Assembly: GCF_000153165.2 (NCBI RefSeq)
Contig: NC_014472.1
Coordinates: forward strand, 493,501-557,500
Direction of reading: 5' to 3'
Length of the DNA stretch: 64,000 nucleotides
From: Maribacter sp. HTCC2170
GTDB lineage: Bacteria; Bacteroidota; Bacteroidia; Flavobacteriales; Flavobacteriaceae
The position numbers and the translations under genes are program-made. Every line of letters starts with the position of its first letter. Position 1 is the first letter of the stretch. The notes under the pieces were generated by a model. It was not told the DNA's origin, ran no database searches, and saw nothing but the letters and a program-made list of their open reading frames with translations. Positions 17,697 to 26,027 of this stretch are shown here, piece after piece.

Positions 17697-17891
17697 ATGA
17701 GTAAAGGAACAGTTAAATTCTTCAATGATTCAAAAGGATATGGTTTTATCACTGAAGATGGTTCAAACGAAGATCATTTTGTACACATTTCAGGCTTAAT
17801 CGATGAAGTTCGTGAAGGTGATGTTGTAGAATTTGAACTACAACAAGGTAAAAAAGGATTGAACGCCGTTAATGTGAAGGTAGTTGACTAG
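17697..17891 (+). CDS. Cold-shock protein, CspA family
   Basis: A 64-residue single cold-shock domain that binds single-stranded RNA and DNA and melts RNA structure. Both RNA-binding motifs are visible: KGYGFIT (RNP1) and DHFVHIS (RNP2; first residue Asp in place of the usual Val). The start SKGTVKFFNDSKGYGF is typical. Flavobacteria carry several such genes, and this short form need not be cold-induced. It is followed by a strong terminator, then by two microprotein genes. Confidence 0.96.
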   Translation: MSKGTVKFFNDSKGYGFITEDGSNEDHFVHISGLIDEVREGDVVEFELQQGKKGLNAVNVKVVD

Positions 17892-17913
17892 GTAACGATT
17901 TTAACTTTTTTAT

Positions 17914-17949
17914 ATGGCCCCCGATGATATTTCATTGGGGGTTTTTTTT
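17914..17949 (+). terminator. Intrinsic terminator after the cold-shock gene
   Basis: Stem CCCCCGATG / CATTGGGGG (one G-T pair) with a 6-nt loop and eight T, 26 bp after the stop. Confidence 0.88.
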
Positions 17950-18052
17950 GAAACTATTTTAGTAAAAAAATACGCAACCTTTAGGTATCGAAAGAATCTA
18001 TTTGTTAAATAACAATCCCCTCTCGTATCATTTATCATTAACCAAAAATCTC

Positions 18053-18142
18053 ATGGGAACTTTTTTAACAATCGTGTTTTCGCTTCTAATAATTAACATT
18101 ATGCTCTTACTTTTGAGCACAGGAGGAGCGAAATCGAGGTAA
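18053..18142 (+). CDS. Membrane microprotein 1 of the FLTI family (29 residues)
   Basis: A tiny frame too short for standard gene finders: ATG at 18053, TAA at 18140-18142. It encodes one hydrophobic helix (residues 4-23) that starts FLTIVFSLLIIN and ends in a short tail GGAKSR. The next small frame (18232) and another at 33276 share the pattern M-x-T/S-FLTI-x3-L-x2-IN-x6-S at identical positions (Phe4, Leu5, Thr6, Ile7, Leu11, Ile14, Asn15, Ser22), followed by Lys/Arg. This conservation across three loci argues that it is a real gene. Asn15 would lie in mid-membrane, a common helix-pairing residue. Function unknown. Confidence 0.6.
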   Translation: MGTFLTIVFSLLIINIMLLLLSTGGAKSR

Positions 18143-18231
18143 TTACTTAAATCACAGGCAAAAGGTAGGGTTTTTACATATTCAACTGTTATATATATGA
18201 ATACATTATAAACCCCTTAATCTCTTTTGTT

Positions 18232-18324
18232 ATGCCTTCTTTTTTAACTATACTCTTATCTTTAGTACTAATAAATGTTGTTTTATTTGTTGCAAGTTTG
18301 GGCCAACAATCCAAAAAACGATGA
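18232..18324 (+). CDS. Membrane microprotein 2 of the FLTI family (30 residues)
   Basis: ATG at 18232, TGA at 18322-18324. A single predicted transmembrane helix beginning FLTILLSLVLIN, then a basic tail QQSKKR. It is a paralogue of the microprotein 89 bp upstream, matching it without gaps over the first 22 residues, and of the longer one at 33276. The positive C-terminal tail predicts an N-out, C-in orientation. It is followed by a terminator at 18341-18368, supporting transcription through this point. Function unknown. Confidence 0.6.
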   Translation: MPSFLTILLSLVLINVVLFVASLGQQSKKR

Positions 18325-18340
18325 GAATAATTCAATCAAA

Positions 18341-18368
18341 AAAGCCTCAGTGAATTACTGAGGCCTTT
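18341..18368. terminator. Terminator between microprotein 2 and the convergent PPIase gene
   Basis: Stem GCCTCAGT / ACTGAGGC with a 5-nt loop, flanked by A runs on the left and T-rich sequence on the right, so it can serve both strands. Confidence 0.75.
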
Positions 18369-18391
18369 ATATTTAAATGGGTTACTGGATA

Positions 18392-19324
18392 TTACTTAAC
18401 CTCCATCAATTCTACATCAAAAATCAAAGTTGCGTCAGGTGGAATAACTCCTCCCGCACCGGCACTACCATAACCTAAATTGGATGGAATTACAAAACGT
18501 GCTTTATCACCAACTACTAATAAAGAAATACCTTCATCCCAACCAGCGATTACTTGACCAACGCCTAATTGAAAATCAATTGGTTGGTTACGCTTATATG
18601 ACGAGTCAAAAACCTGGCCGCTCAGCAATGAACCTTCATAATGAACAGAAACTGTTCTCCCAGATTCGGCCTTGTCGCCAGTACCTTTTTGAATAATTTT
18701 ATATCGAAGTCCGCTTTCAGTTTCATCAAAACCCGCTGCCACTTTATCTAATTCGGCTACTTGTCTCTCTTTCTCCTCTGCCATTCTTTTTTCTCTAGAG
18801 CTTTCAAAACTTTTAAAAGATCCTAAAGCATCCCATTTTTCTGCCTCATCTCCCACTCTAACAATTTCCAAGCTTTCAATAGAATCGGCTTGGGCTATAA
18901 CGTCAACAACTTCTTGACCAGCCTCAACATGACCAAAAACTGTATGTTTGTTATCTAACCAAGGAGTCGGAACATGGGTAATGAAAAACTGACTGCCGTT
19001 TGTTCCCGGGCCAGCATTTGCCATTGAGAGTACACCAGGTGTATCATGGGTAAGTTCAGGGTGAAATTCATCATCGAACTTGTATCCAGGATCTCCGGTA
19101 CCAGTACCTAACGGACAACCACCTTGAATCATGAAATCAGGTATTACCCTATGGAATTTTAGACCATTGTAATATGGCTCCCCTGTTGATTTGGCCTTAT
19201 TTTCTAACTTACCCTCTGCTAGAGCGACAAAGTTACCAACCGTTCCTGGTGTTTTATCGTGAGTAAGTTTTACTAATATCTCTCCTTTCGAAGTATTGAA
19301 TTTTGCGTAGATTCCGTCTTGCAT
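18392..19324 (-). CDS. Cyclophilin-FKBP fusion peptidyl-prolyl isomerase
   Basis: One 310-residue protein with two unrelated prolyl isomerase domains. Residues about 1-165 are a cyclophilin: [13 protein letters not shown] (catalytic Arg and Phe/Gln), [17 protein letters not shown] and LDNKHTVFG. Residues about 198-310 are an [35 protein letters not shown] and [19 protein letters not shown] charged helical linker (about 165-195) joins them. No signal peptide, so cytosolic. The fusion is recurrent in Bacteroidota; it likely speeds folding of diverse clients. It has its own -7 box (19348-19355) and terminator. Confidence 0.95.
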   Translation of the reverse strand: MQDGIYAKFNTSKGEILVKLTHDKTPGTVGNFVALAEGKLENKAKSTGEPYYNGLKFHRVIPDFMIQGGCPLGTGTGDPGYKFDDEFHPELTHDTPGVLSMANAGPGTNGSQFFITHVPTPWLDNKHTVFGHVEAGQEVVDVIAQADSIESLEIVRVGDEAEKWDALGSFKSFESSREKRMAEEKERQVAELDKVAAGFDETESGLRYKIIQKGTGDKAESGRTVSVHYEGSLLSGQVFDSSYKRNQPIDFQLGVGQVIAGWDEGISLLVVGDKARFVIPSNLGYGSAGAGGVIPPDATLIFDVELMEVK

Positions 19325-19347
19325 TTTGCACTATTTTTTATGAGCGG

Positions 19348-19355
19348 CAAAGGTA
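19348..19355 (-). promoter_or_regulatory. -7 box of the PPIase gene
   Basis: Minus strand TACCTTTG, a perfect -7 box 23 bp before the ATG. Confidence 0.5.
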
Positions 19356-19404
19356 AGTAATTTAGTCTTGAGATTAGAACTCAACCAAAACAAATCTACA
19401 GCAG

Positions 19405-20805
19405 TTATCCTTTAATTTTGGGTGGTTTTACAATACCATATTTATCAAACAGATAAATAAGACTCGTCATTGTTGCCGCTCCTAGTTCCAACTCTCTTTT
19501 GTTAACATGCTCGAACGTATCATTTTCAGCATGGTGGTGATCAAAATATCTTTGGGAATCAGGCCTTAGCCCTGCTAAAACCATTTCATCATTTTTGAGA
19601 GGTCCTATATCGGCTCCACTTCCTCCTCTAACGAACATATGAATAAGATAAGGCTCAAATAACTTTTTCCAACTTTGTACTTGTTCAAAATTAGAATCGG
19701 AGCAATCAAAAGAAAAGCCTCGCGGAGTAAATCCACCAGCGTCGCTTTCGAGTGCAAAAACATGATTTTCATTTTTATCCTTTGCGACCTCAGCATACTT
19801 ATTACCGCCTCGAAGTCCATTTTCTTCATTCATAAATAAAACAACCCTAATAGTTCTTTGAGGTCGATATCCACTTTCCTTCAAAAGCCTCAACACATCC
19901 ATACTCTGAACACAGCCTGCACCATCGTCATGTGAACCGTCACCTAAATCCCACGAATCTAAGTGCCCACCAACAATCATAATCTCATTCGGGTATTTAC
20001 TTCCTTGTATTTCCCCTATTACATTGAAAGATTCAACATCTTCAAATTGCTTACAGTTCTGCTTAAAATAGAATTTAGTAATTGGGCTCAACTTCAATGT
20101 TGTACTCAAAAGTTCTGCACCATTGGTACTTATCGCTGCAGCGGGAATACGTTTTGAAGCATCCGTATCTCCATAACTCATAGATCCTGTATGGGGCAAA
20201 TCATCCAATCTTAAGTTCATAGACCGCACAATCACACCAACCGCACCAAACTTAGCAGCCTCACTAGCACCAGCATACCTCTGATCCACACAACCTGAAT
20301 ACGATTGAAAAGTACTTATAAGAGTAGGGTCCATCGGCTTATTATAAAAAACAATTTTACCAGCAATTTTATCTTTTCCAAGTTTTGCTAATTGTTCTAT
20401 ACCGTTTACTTCAATAATATTGGCCTTTAAACCTCCTAAAGGTGTTGCTACTGATCCACCTAAAGCACAGATGGGAACATCACTTGTTATTCCTGGGGCA
20501 GTCTCAAAATATGCAAATTCCGGAGTTCCTCGTACCCATTTAGGTACCATGACCGACTGTAACCAAACACGATCAACCCCCAATGAATCTAATTGCGTTT
20601 TCGTATAATCGACAGCCTGCTGTGCTTGAACAGAACCAGATAGTCTACCTCCAATTTGATTTGACAAATGGTTAAGCCAATCATATGCTTTGCCTTTCGT
20701 AAGAGCAGCATCATATATTGCTTTGATTTGTTTTTCATCCTCGGATTGAGAAAATCCGTTCCAAACAGTAAGTAAGACAATCAGGGTAAGCTTTATAAAC
20801 CTCAT
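19405..20805 (-). CDS. M28 family zinc aminopeptidase, secreted
   Basis: A 466-residue exported peptidase. A signal peptide (to about residue 19) is followed by a prodomain/PA-like insert (about 110-260) and the M28 catalytic domain. Metal ligands: GGHLDSWDLG (His, helper Asp), GSHDDGAG (bridging Asp), MNEENGLRG (catalytic and ligand Glu), ALESDAGGF (Asp) and DHHHAENDTFEHV (last His). It probably removes N-terminal residues from peptides in the periplasm or outside. Its ATG overlaps the stop of ppk2 by 4 bp (ATGA), so the two are coupled although functionally unrelated. Confidence 0.94.
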   Translation of the reverse strand: MRFIKLTLIVLLTVWNGFSQSEDEKQIKAIYDAALTKGKAYDWLNHLSNQIGGRLSGSVQAQQAVDYTKTQLDSLGVDRVWLQSVMVPKWVRGTPEFAYFETAPGITSDVPICALGGSVATPLGGLKANIIEVNGIEQLAKLGKDKIAGKIVFYNKPMDPTLISTFQSYSGCVDQRYAGASEAAKFGAVGVIVRSMNLRLDDLPHTGSMSYGDTDASKRIPAAAISTNGAELLSTTLKLSPITKFYFKQNCKQFEDVESFNVIGEIQGSKYPNEIMIVGGHLDSWDLGDGSHDDGAGCVQSMDVLRLLKESGYRPQRTIRVVLFMNEENGLRGGNKYAEVAKDKNENHVFALESDAGGFTPRGFSFDCSDSNFEQVQSWKKLFEPYLIHMFVRGGSGADIGPLKNDEMVLAGLRPDSQRYFDHHHAENDTFEHVNKRELELGAATMTSLIYLFDKYGIVKPPKIKG

Positions 20806-21680
20806 TCGTTTTCTAATTGTTGATTATAGGTTTCTAAATTAGCCTTTATTTTATCATCAAGTTCAGGTTCGACGATATCTTTGTATTTTTTTAACTCTTC
20901 CAATAAGACCTGTGCTACAATTACCCTGGCCGCCTTTTTGTTATCCGCTGGCACAACAAACCAAGGTGCATGTTCTTTTGAGGTATTGTTTATTGCTTCT
21001 TGATAGCATCGTTGGTATTCTTCCCATAGCTTTCTTTCTTTTAGATCACCTGGGGAAAACTTCCAGTTTTTTTCCTTCAAGCGCAGCCTTCTCAACAAAC
21101 GTTGTCTTTGTTCTTCTTTAGACAGATGCAAAAAGAATTTGAAAACAATGGTTCCGTTATCAACTATATGCTTCTCGAAGTTATTTATTTGTTCAAAACG
21201 AGCATCCCAAAACTTTTGGTCAATATCTGAAACGGAGTTAACGCTAGGTATGTTCTCTCCCAAAATATATTCTGGATGAACACGGGTTACCAAAACATTC
21301 TCATAGTGTGTTCGGTTAAAAACACCAAATTTACCTCTCGCTGGCAAGGCAATATAATGTCTCCATATATAATCGTGCTTCAACTCCAACTCAGTGGGCA
21401 CTTTAAAGCTATGTACAACAACACCTCGTACATTAAAATCTTTGAATACTTCCCTAATTAAACTATCCTTCCCAGAGGTATCCATCCCCTGCAAGCAGAC
21501 CAAAACACTGTATTTTCCGTGTGCATAAAGTGTATCTTGAAAATCCCCCAGATCTTCTCGAATCTTCTCAAGGTCCTTCTTCAATTCCTTATCCGTAACT
21601 CCAAAATTTTCAAAGGTTGGTATTTCAGCAAGATTTACATCTTTAATGGCTTTGTATGCATTAATATCTACATTCTTCAT
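20802..21680 (-). CDS. Polyphosphate kinase 2 family protein
   Basis: A cytosolic P-loop kinase that uses inorganic polyphosphate to phosphorylate nucleotides. It has VCLQGMDTSGKDSLIREVF (Walker A-type GxDxxGK), the FNRTHYENVLVTRVHPE block (Walker B-like, binding-loop Arg), and the lid with RLLRRLRLKEKNWKFS. About 292 residues, the length of one-domain PPK2. Whether it prefers AMP, ADP or both (class I, II or III) cannot be settled by eye. I chose the ATG at 21680, where homologues begin; another ATG lies at 21716. A 4-bp overlap couples it to the M28 peptidase gene downstream. Confidence 0.92.
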   Translation of the reverse strand: MKNVDINAYKAIKDVNLAEIPTFENFGVTDKELKKDLEKIREDLGDFQDTLYAHGKYSVLVCLQGMDTSGKDSLIREVFKDFNVRGVVVHSFKVPTELELKHDYIWRHYIALPARGKFGVFNRTHYENVLVTRVHPEYILGENIPSVNSVSDIDQKFWDARFEQINNFEKHIVDNGTIVFKFFLHLSKEEQRQRLLRRLRLKEKNWKFSPGDLKERKLWEEYQRCYQEAINNTSKEHAPWFVVPADNKKAARVIVAQVLLEELKKYKDIVEPELDDKIKANLETYNQQLENE

Positions 21681-21878
21681 GCCCTGAATATAAAATATTT
21701 TATCGTTGAAATGCATAATATGTTAAAAAAAACGACCGTTCAACCTAGATTTTCACTCCTAACCTAAATTATAGGAAACTTCCTGCATTCCATCGAAAAA
21801 AATGGGCTATACAGAACGCTATAACTACTTTTACCATGTATTATTCCCAAATTTTACAACTCATAAAATGCCTATATT

Positions 21879-22565
21879 ATGAAGAAATACTACTCAGTAT
21901 CAATAATTGTATTGGTTTTCTTTTTCTCTTCTTTCAAGGTAGACAAGGCATGTGAATATGCTGGTTCTAACATTAATTACGTAAAGAAACAAACTGAAAA
22001 AGCAATTGCTGTCGACGACATCAATCAAGCTAGGTACTTTGCTTATAAAGCTTTGAACGCCATTGAAAAATCCAAAAAGCAATTAAAGGAATGCGGTTGT
22101 GAATATGCTGCTGAAAGCATAGCCGAGGGGCTTGCCAATCTAAAACTGGCAACAAAAGCCACATCATTGAACGGCACCAGAATTCTATTGAACAGGGCAC
22201 TTGAAAATACCTTGGGCGGAATAGAATCTCTTGAAGAACATGAATTACATGATAGCCAGTATGGGAGTGATCTATTGGCTATGAACACCGTAGTCTCAGA
22301 AGAGAAAAAGATGGCAATGAAAAAACCTGGGAAAAAGGATTTTGAGCGAAAAATCGATATTTCACTTGAAAAATATAGAGCATCCCTAAACGAAATAGTC
22401 AATTCAGTAGATTGCAGTGAAGCACGAGCCTTTGCTCAAAACATATATACACATTGTGAGCAACAGCTGCTGATTCAAAACCTGACTGAAGGTAAAAAGT
22501 ATTATAACTTACGAACCAAGGAAATTACGGCCGAGGCTTTGGAAAAACTTAATGAATGTAAATAA
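21879..22565 (+). CDS. Secreted Cys-containing helical protein of unknown function
   Basis: Not recognised. 228 residues with a signal-like N-terminus (MKKYYSVSIIVLVFFFSSF) and a mature part that looks all-helical. Cys residues recur at helix ends: KACEYAG, ECGCEYAAE, VDCSEARA, HCEQQ and the last NECK, suggesting disulfides and a duplicated helical repeat (the first and last thirds both read CEYA/CSEARA-type turns). It is divergent from ppk2 and its stop is only 7 bp from that of the convergent sigma-54 activator. A periplasmic location is inferred. Confidence 0.6.
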   Translation: MKKYYSVSIIVLVFFFSSFKVDKACEYAGSNINYVKKQTEKAIAVDDINQARYFAYKALNAIEKSKKQLKECGCEYAAESIAEGLANLKLATKATSLNGTRILLNRALENTLGGIESLEEHELHDSQYGSDLLAMNTVVSEEKKMAMKKPGKKDFERKIDISLEKYRASLNEIVNSVDCSEARAFAQNIYTHCEQQLLIQNLTEGKKYYNLRTKEITAEALEKLNECK

Positions 22566-22572
22566 TCAAATC

Positions 22573-23736
22573 CTATTTACTGGCAAAGAGTTTTACATCT
22601 TCTTCCGTCACTTCTTGACCACCTAAAATAATCAAGCGCTCAACAACATTTCTCAATTCTCTAATGTTACCTGTCCAGTCGTAGCCTTTTAATAGCTTAA
22701 TTGCATTTTTCGAAAATCCTTTAGGAGAAATGCCTTGTTCACTTGCTATTTTGCTCGCAAAATGATTAATCAAAAGAGGAATGTCTTCCCTCCTGTCATT
22801 AAGTGAAGGCACCTTAATCAAGATTACTGCAAGGCGATGGTATAAATCTTCCCTGAACTTATTTTCCTTTATCTCTTTTGCAAGGTCTTTGTTTGTTGCT
22901 GCAATTACCCTTACGTTTACTTTGATATCTTTATCAGAGCCTACCCTCGAAATTTTATTCTCTTGTAAAGCGCGAAGTACCTTGGCCTGTGCCGAAAGGC
23001 TCATATCACCAATTTCATCCAAAAATATGGTTCCTTTATTTGCGGCTTCAAATTTACCTGCTCTATCTTTTACGGCCGAAGTAAAGGCACCTTTCACATG
23101 ACCGAACAATTCGCTCTCAATAAGCTCTGAAGGTATGGCCGCACAATTTACTTCAATGAAAGGTGCTGAGCTTCTAGGGCTCTTTTCATGTACCCAATGG
23201 GCAACCAGTTCTTTTCCTGTACCGTTAGAACCTGTTACAAGTACCCTAGCATCAGTTGGGGCTACTTTTTCAATTATATCCTTAATGGCGTTGATTTCTT
23301 TACTCTCGCCAATCATCTCATAATTCTTGCTGACCTTTTTCTTCAAGATTTTATTTTCAACCACCAATTCCTTTCTATCCAAGGCATTACGAACTGTGGT
23401 TAAAAGGCGGTTTAAATCGGGAGGTTTTGATATGTAGTCGAACGCCCCCAAACGCATGGTATTAACGGCAGTATCCAGGTCTCCATGCCCAGAAATCATA
23501 ATAAATGGTATTTCGGGTTTTATCTTACTTGCCGCTTCGAGCACCTCAACACCGTCCATTTTTGGCATTTTAATATCACACAAAACCAAGTCATAGTCAT
23601 TGTTTTTAATGGCTTCAATTCCTCTCAAACCATCTTCGGCTTCTTCAACCTGATAAGAATCGCTTTCTTCCGAAAGTATTTTCACCAATACTCTACGAAT
23701 GGCTGACTCGTCCTCTACAACTAAAATTTTTGACAT
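22573..23736 (-). CDS. Sigma-54-dependent response regulator without a DNA-binding domain
   Basis: A 387-residue NtrC-type regulator. The receiver domain (1-120) has the phospho-acceptor Asp54 in VLCDIKMPKMDG and the conserved Lys in FDYISKPPD. The AAA+ domain (about 140-375) has Walker A GSNGTGKE (167-174), the sigma-54 contact loop as GAFTSA (214-219; usually GAFTGA), Walker B TIFLDE and the Arg-finger region. The protein stops at EEDVKLFASK, where a Fis-type helix-turn-helix would normally follow. It would have to activate sigma-54 polymerase from solution or with a partner. No histidine kinase gene is adjacent. The ATG at 23736 was preferred to a TTG at 23742. Confidence 0.93.
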   Translation of the reverse strand: MSKILVVEDESAIRRVLVKILSEESDSYQVEEAEDGLRGIEAIKNNDYDLVLCDIKMPKMDGVEVLEAASKIKPEIPFIMISGHGDLDTAVNTMRLGAFDYISKPPDLNRLLTTVRNALDRKELVVENKILKKKVSKNYEMIGESKEINAIKDIIEKVAPTDARVLVTGSNGTGKELVAHWVHEKSPRSSAPFIEVNCAAIPSELIESELFGHVKGAFTSAVKDRAGKFEAANKGTIFLDEIGDMSLSAQAKVLRALQENKISRVGSDKDIKVNVRVIAATNKDLAKEIKENKFREDLYHRLAVILIKVPSLNDRREDIPLLINHFASKIASEQGISPKGFSKNAIKLLKGYDWTGNIRELRNVVERLIILGGQEVTEEDVKLFASK

Positions 23737-23747
23737 ATTCAAATTAT

Positions 23748-24641
23748 TTATATTCCTATTCTAAACCCAGTCCTAAAATACAAACTAGGCTCATCATTCA
23801 ATGTAAAAATATCATTTCTATCGTTATCCCGTAACACGCCATCTTGAAATAAGGTGTGCCCAACATAACCGTAGAACGACATATTTTTGGATATGTTATA
23901 TTGATACCCCATTGTAAATAATGCCGCTGATGATGAGATAGAAGATGCAAAGCCTGTATTTGGGAGAATGATGTTATTTTGAAGATTAACGAAATATCCG
24001 TCCAGGATAAATTCGGCCTGAATCATATGATTTTTTTTCAAATGATGTTTCAAACCTGTTTTGGGTACACCGATCACATATGTCCATTTGGGGTGGAATT
24101 TTTTTTCGAAATATATGATAGGTAATGGTATTCTAAGAGCCACAGTAGAATTGTAAGCAATTCCCATTACCAAACGCATTGGTTTTTCAATATTCTGTTT
24201 GTCCTTAAAAGCACCAACCGTAACGTTCACTGATACATCACCATTCTCAAGGCTATTGGTCAAGGTAGACGACAATCTTGGAGTAGCTACACCTATAAAA
24301 CGCCAATCCTCGTTGTGCTTATAAACATAGGCAAGATTAAAGTCCACGACATGAAGATTTTTTATCCCCTGGACATCAAAAGGGGCTTGGTCACCTATTT
24401 TATAGGCCAAATAATTATACTCGGCTCCAAGAATAATATTATCAGTTTCTCGAACTTTGATTGGGGCATTTGCCACCAATTTAAACCGAGAGAGTTCTGC
24501 TTCGGCCTTATTTTGTGGCATCAACATATATTCCAATCTAAAAATATCCGGTGATTGTGCGTTTCCAAGTTGAAAGCAACAAACCGCCAAAATATAACCG
24601 ATTGACTTTATACTTTTTTTAAGCAATATTGTAATTTTCAT
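23748..24641 (-). CDS. DUF6268 family outer-membrane beta-barrel protein
   Basis: 297 residues with a signal peptide ending near GNAQ (about residue 29) and then alternating amphipathic strands ending in an aromatic-rich C-terminus (YFRTGFRIGI), as in outer-membrane barrels. The strand pattern, with LGAEYNYLAYKIG, DFNLAYVYKHNEDWRFIGVATPRLSS and FYGYVGHTLFQDGVLRD (in part), fits DUF6268, a Bacteroidota barrel family of unknown role. It lies 11 bp upstream of the sigma-54 activator gene and probably shares a transcript with it. Confidence 0.75.
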   Translation of the reverse strand: MKITILLKKSIKSIGYILAVCCFQLGNAQSPDIFRLEYMLMPQNKAEAELSRFKLVANAPIKVRETDNIILGAEYNYLAYKIGDQAPFDVQGIKNLHVVDFNLAYVYKHNEDWRFIGVATPRLSSTLTNSLENGDVSVNVTVGAFKDKQNIEKPMRLVMGIAYNSTVALRIPLPIIYFEKKFHPKWTYVIGVPKTGLKHHLKKNHMIQAEFILDGYFVNLQNNIILPNTGFASSISSSAALFTMGYQYNISKNMSFYGYVGHTLFQDGVLRDNDRNDIFTLNDEPSLYFRTGFRIGI

Positions 24642-24686
24642 TAGCCATTACACAATCATCCTGGGGTATGTCCCATATCTCTAACA

Positions 24687-26027
24687 TCAATATTTAATCC
24701 ATTTGAACAGTTCTTTGTAACTGGGTTTCTTGCCGTACATAAGAATTCCTACCCTATAAATCTTAGCTGCTAACCAAACGATACCAATAAACGTTATAAT
24801 CAACAATAGAATTGAAGTTATCAGTTCCCAAACGGGGACACCACCGTCACCTATTCCTCCGGGCAACCTCATGAGCATAACAATTGGTGAAGTTAGAGGA
24901 AATAGCGAGAAGCCAACAGCAATTGGACCATGTGGATTACTAAAAACAGAGAAGAATCCAACATAAATGGCCAACATTAACGGTAAAATAATCGGAAATA
25001 TAAATTGCTGAGTATCCGTTTCATTGTCCACGGCGGCACCTATTGCTGCATAGATAGAGCTATAAATCAAGTAACCCAATATAAAATAAACCACGAAAAA
25101 GCATATAAGCATAAACCAAGGTATTTTGTAAAGTTCTTGGGCATAGGCCTGCATAGTCTCATTTACAGAGGGTACAGGCGGTGCCATATTTTCAGCAAGG
25201 CCGTTGGTTATATCAGTCCCACTATTCAAGGCCGAAGGATCAATATCGAAAATCGAAAACGCAACCATTAAAAGTAGTGTTGCTGAAACTATCCAAATGG
25301 CAAACTGTGTTATACCTGCCAAAGATGTCCCGATTATCTTCCCCATCATTAATTGAAATGGCTTAACTGAGGATATAATCACCTCGATAATTCGACTGGT
25401 TTTCTCTTCGATTACACTACGCATAACAAAACCACCATAAATAATAATGAACATCATAATTAGATAGCCAAATCCGCCCCCGATAATTGCCTTGATCTCA
25501 TTAATACCCTTAAGGTTTTGCTGCCCATCAAAGGTTGCCGTATTTATTTCGTAATCTTTATCCATTGATGCAAACTCCTCGGTCGACACACCCAAATCCT
25601 GCAATCTTCTTTCCCTTAAGCGACTTTGAAATATACTTTCCAACTTACTTAGGACCGAACTACTTGGAGCTTCTTTTGTATAGAAATAAGTATTCTCTGT
25701 CACCTTTTCAAGTTTACTTTCGTCAGGAATATGCAGAAGTCCATAATACCCTATTTGAGATGTTGAGTCCTTAGCTTCTTGTAATGTAACATCTCTAAAG
25801 TGAACATAAGACGTACCCTCGGTAGTATGAAAATCATTAGAGAAATAACCACTCTCATTAAACACCCCTATTATCCGTTTTTCATTATCGTTTATTTTTG
25901 TTAGATATGCTATAAGTACAATCATACCAACCATTAAAATTGGACTTAAAAAAGTCATGATAACAAATGACTTATTCCGAACCTTAGCCAAATACTCCCG
26001 TTTTATGATCAATGGTAACTTATTCAT
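24687..26027 (-). CDS. ABC-2 type transporter permease (NatB-like)
   Basis: About 446 residues with one N-terminal and five or six C-terminal hydrophobic segments separated by a large extracytoplasmic loop, as in ABC-2 permeases such as NatB. The family motifs INEIKAIIGGGFGYLIMMFIIIYGGFVMRSVIEEKTSRIIEVIISSVKPFQLMMGKIIG (quoted in part: VIEEKTSRIIEVIISS, QLMMGKIIG) are clear. The frame is open to 26090, but the ATG at 26025-26027 overlaps the upstream ATPase stop by 8 bp (ATGAATAA) and begins the conserved MNKLPLIIKREYLAKVRNK, so I chose it. It forms an exporter with that ATPase; substrate (sodium, drug or lipid) unknown. Confidence 0.92.
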   Translation of the reverse strand: MNKLPLIIKREYLAKVRNKSFVIMTFLSPILMVGMIVLIAYLTKINDNEKRIIGVFNESGYFSNDFHTTEGTSYVHFRDVTLQEAKDSTSQIGYYGLLHIPDESKLEKVTENTYFYTKEAPSSSVLSKLESIFQSRLRERRLQDLGVSTEEFASMDKDYEINTATFDGQQNLKGINEIKAIIGGGFGYLIMMFIIIYGGFVMRSVIEEKTSRIIEVIISSVKPFQLMMGKIIGTSLAGITQFAIWIVSATLLLMVAFSIFDIDPSALNSGTDITNGLAENMAPPVPSVNETMQAYAQELYKIPWFMLICFFVVYFILGYLIYSSIYAAIGAAVDNETDTQQFIFPIILPLMLAIYVGFFSVFSNPHGPIAVGFSLFPLTSPIVMLMRLPGGIGDGGVPVWELITSILLLIITFIGIVWLAAKIYRVGILMYGKKPSYKELFKWIKY

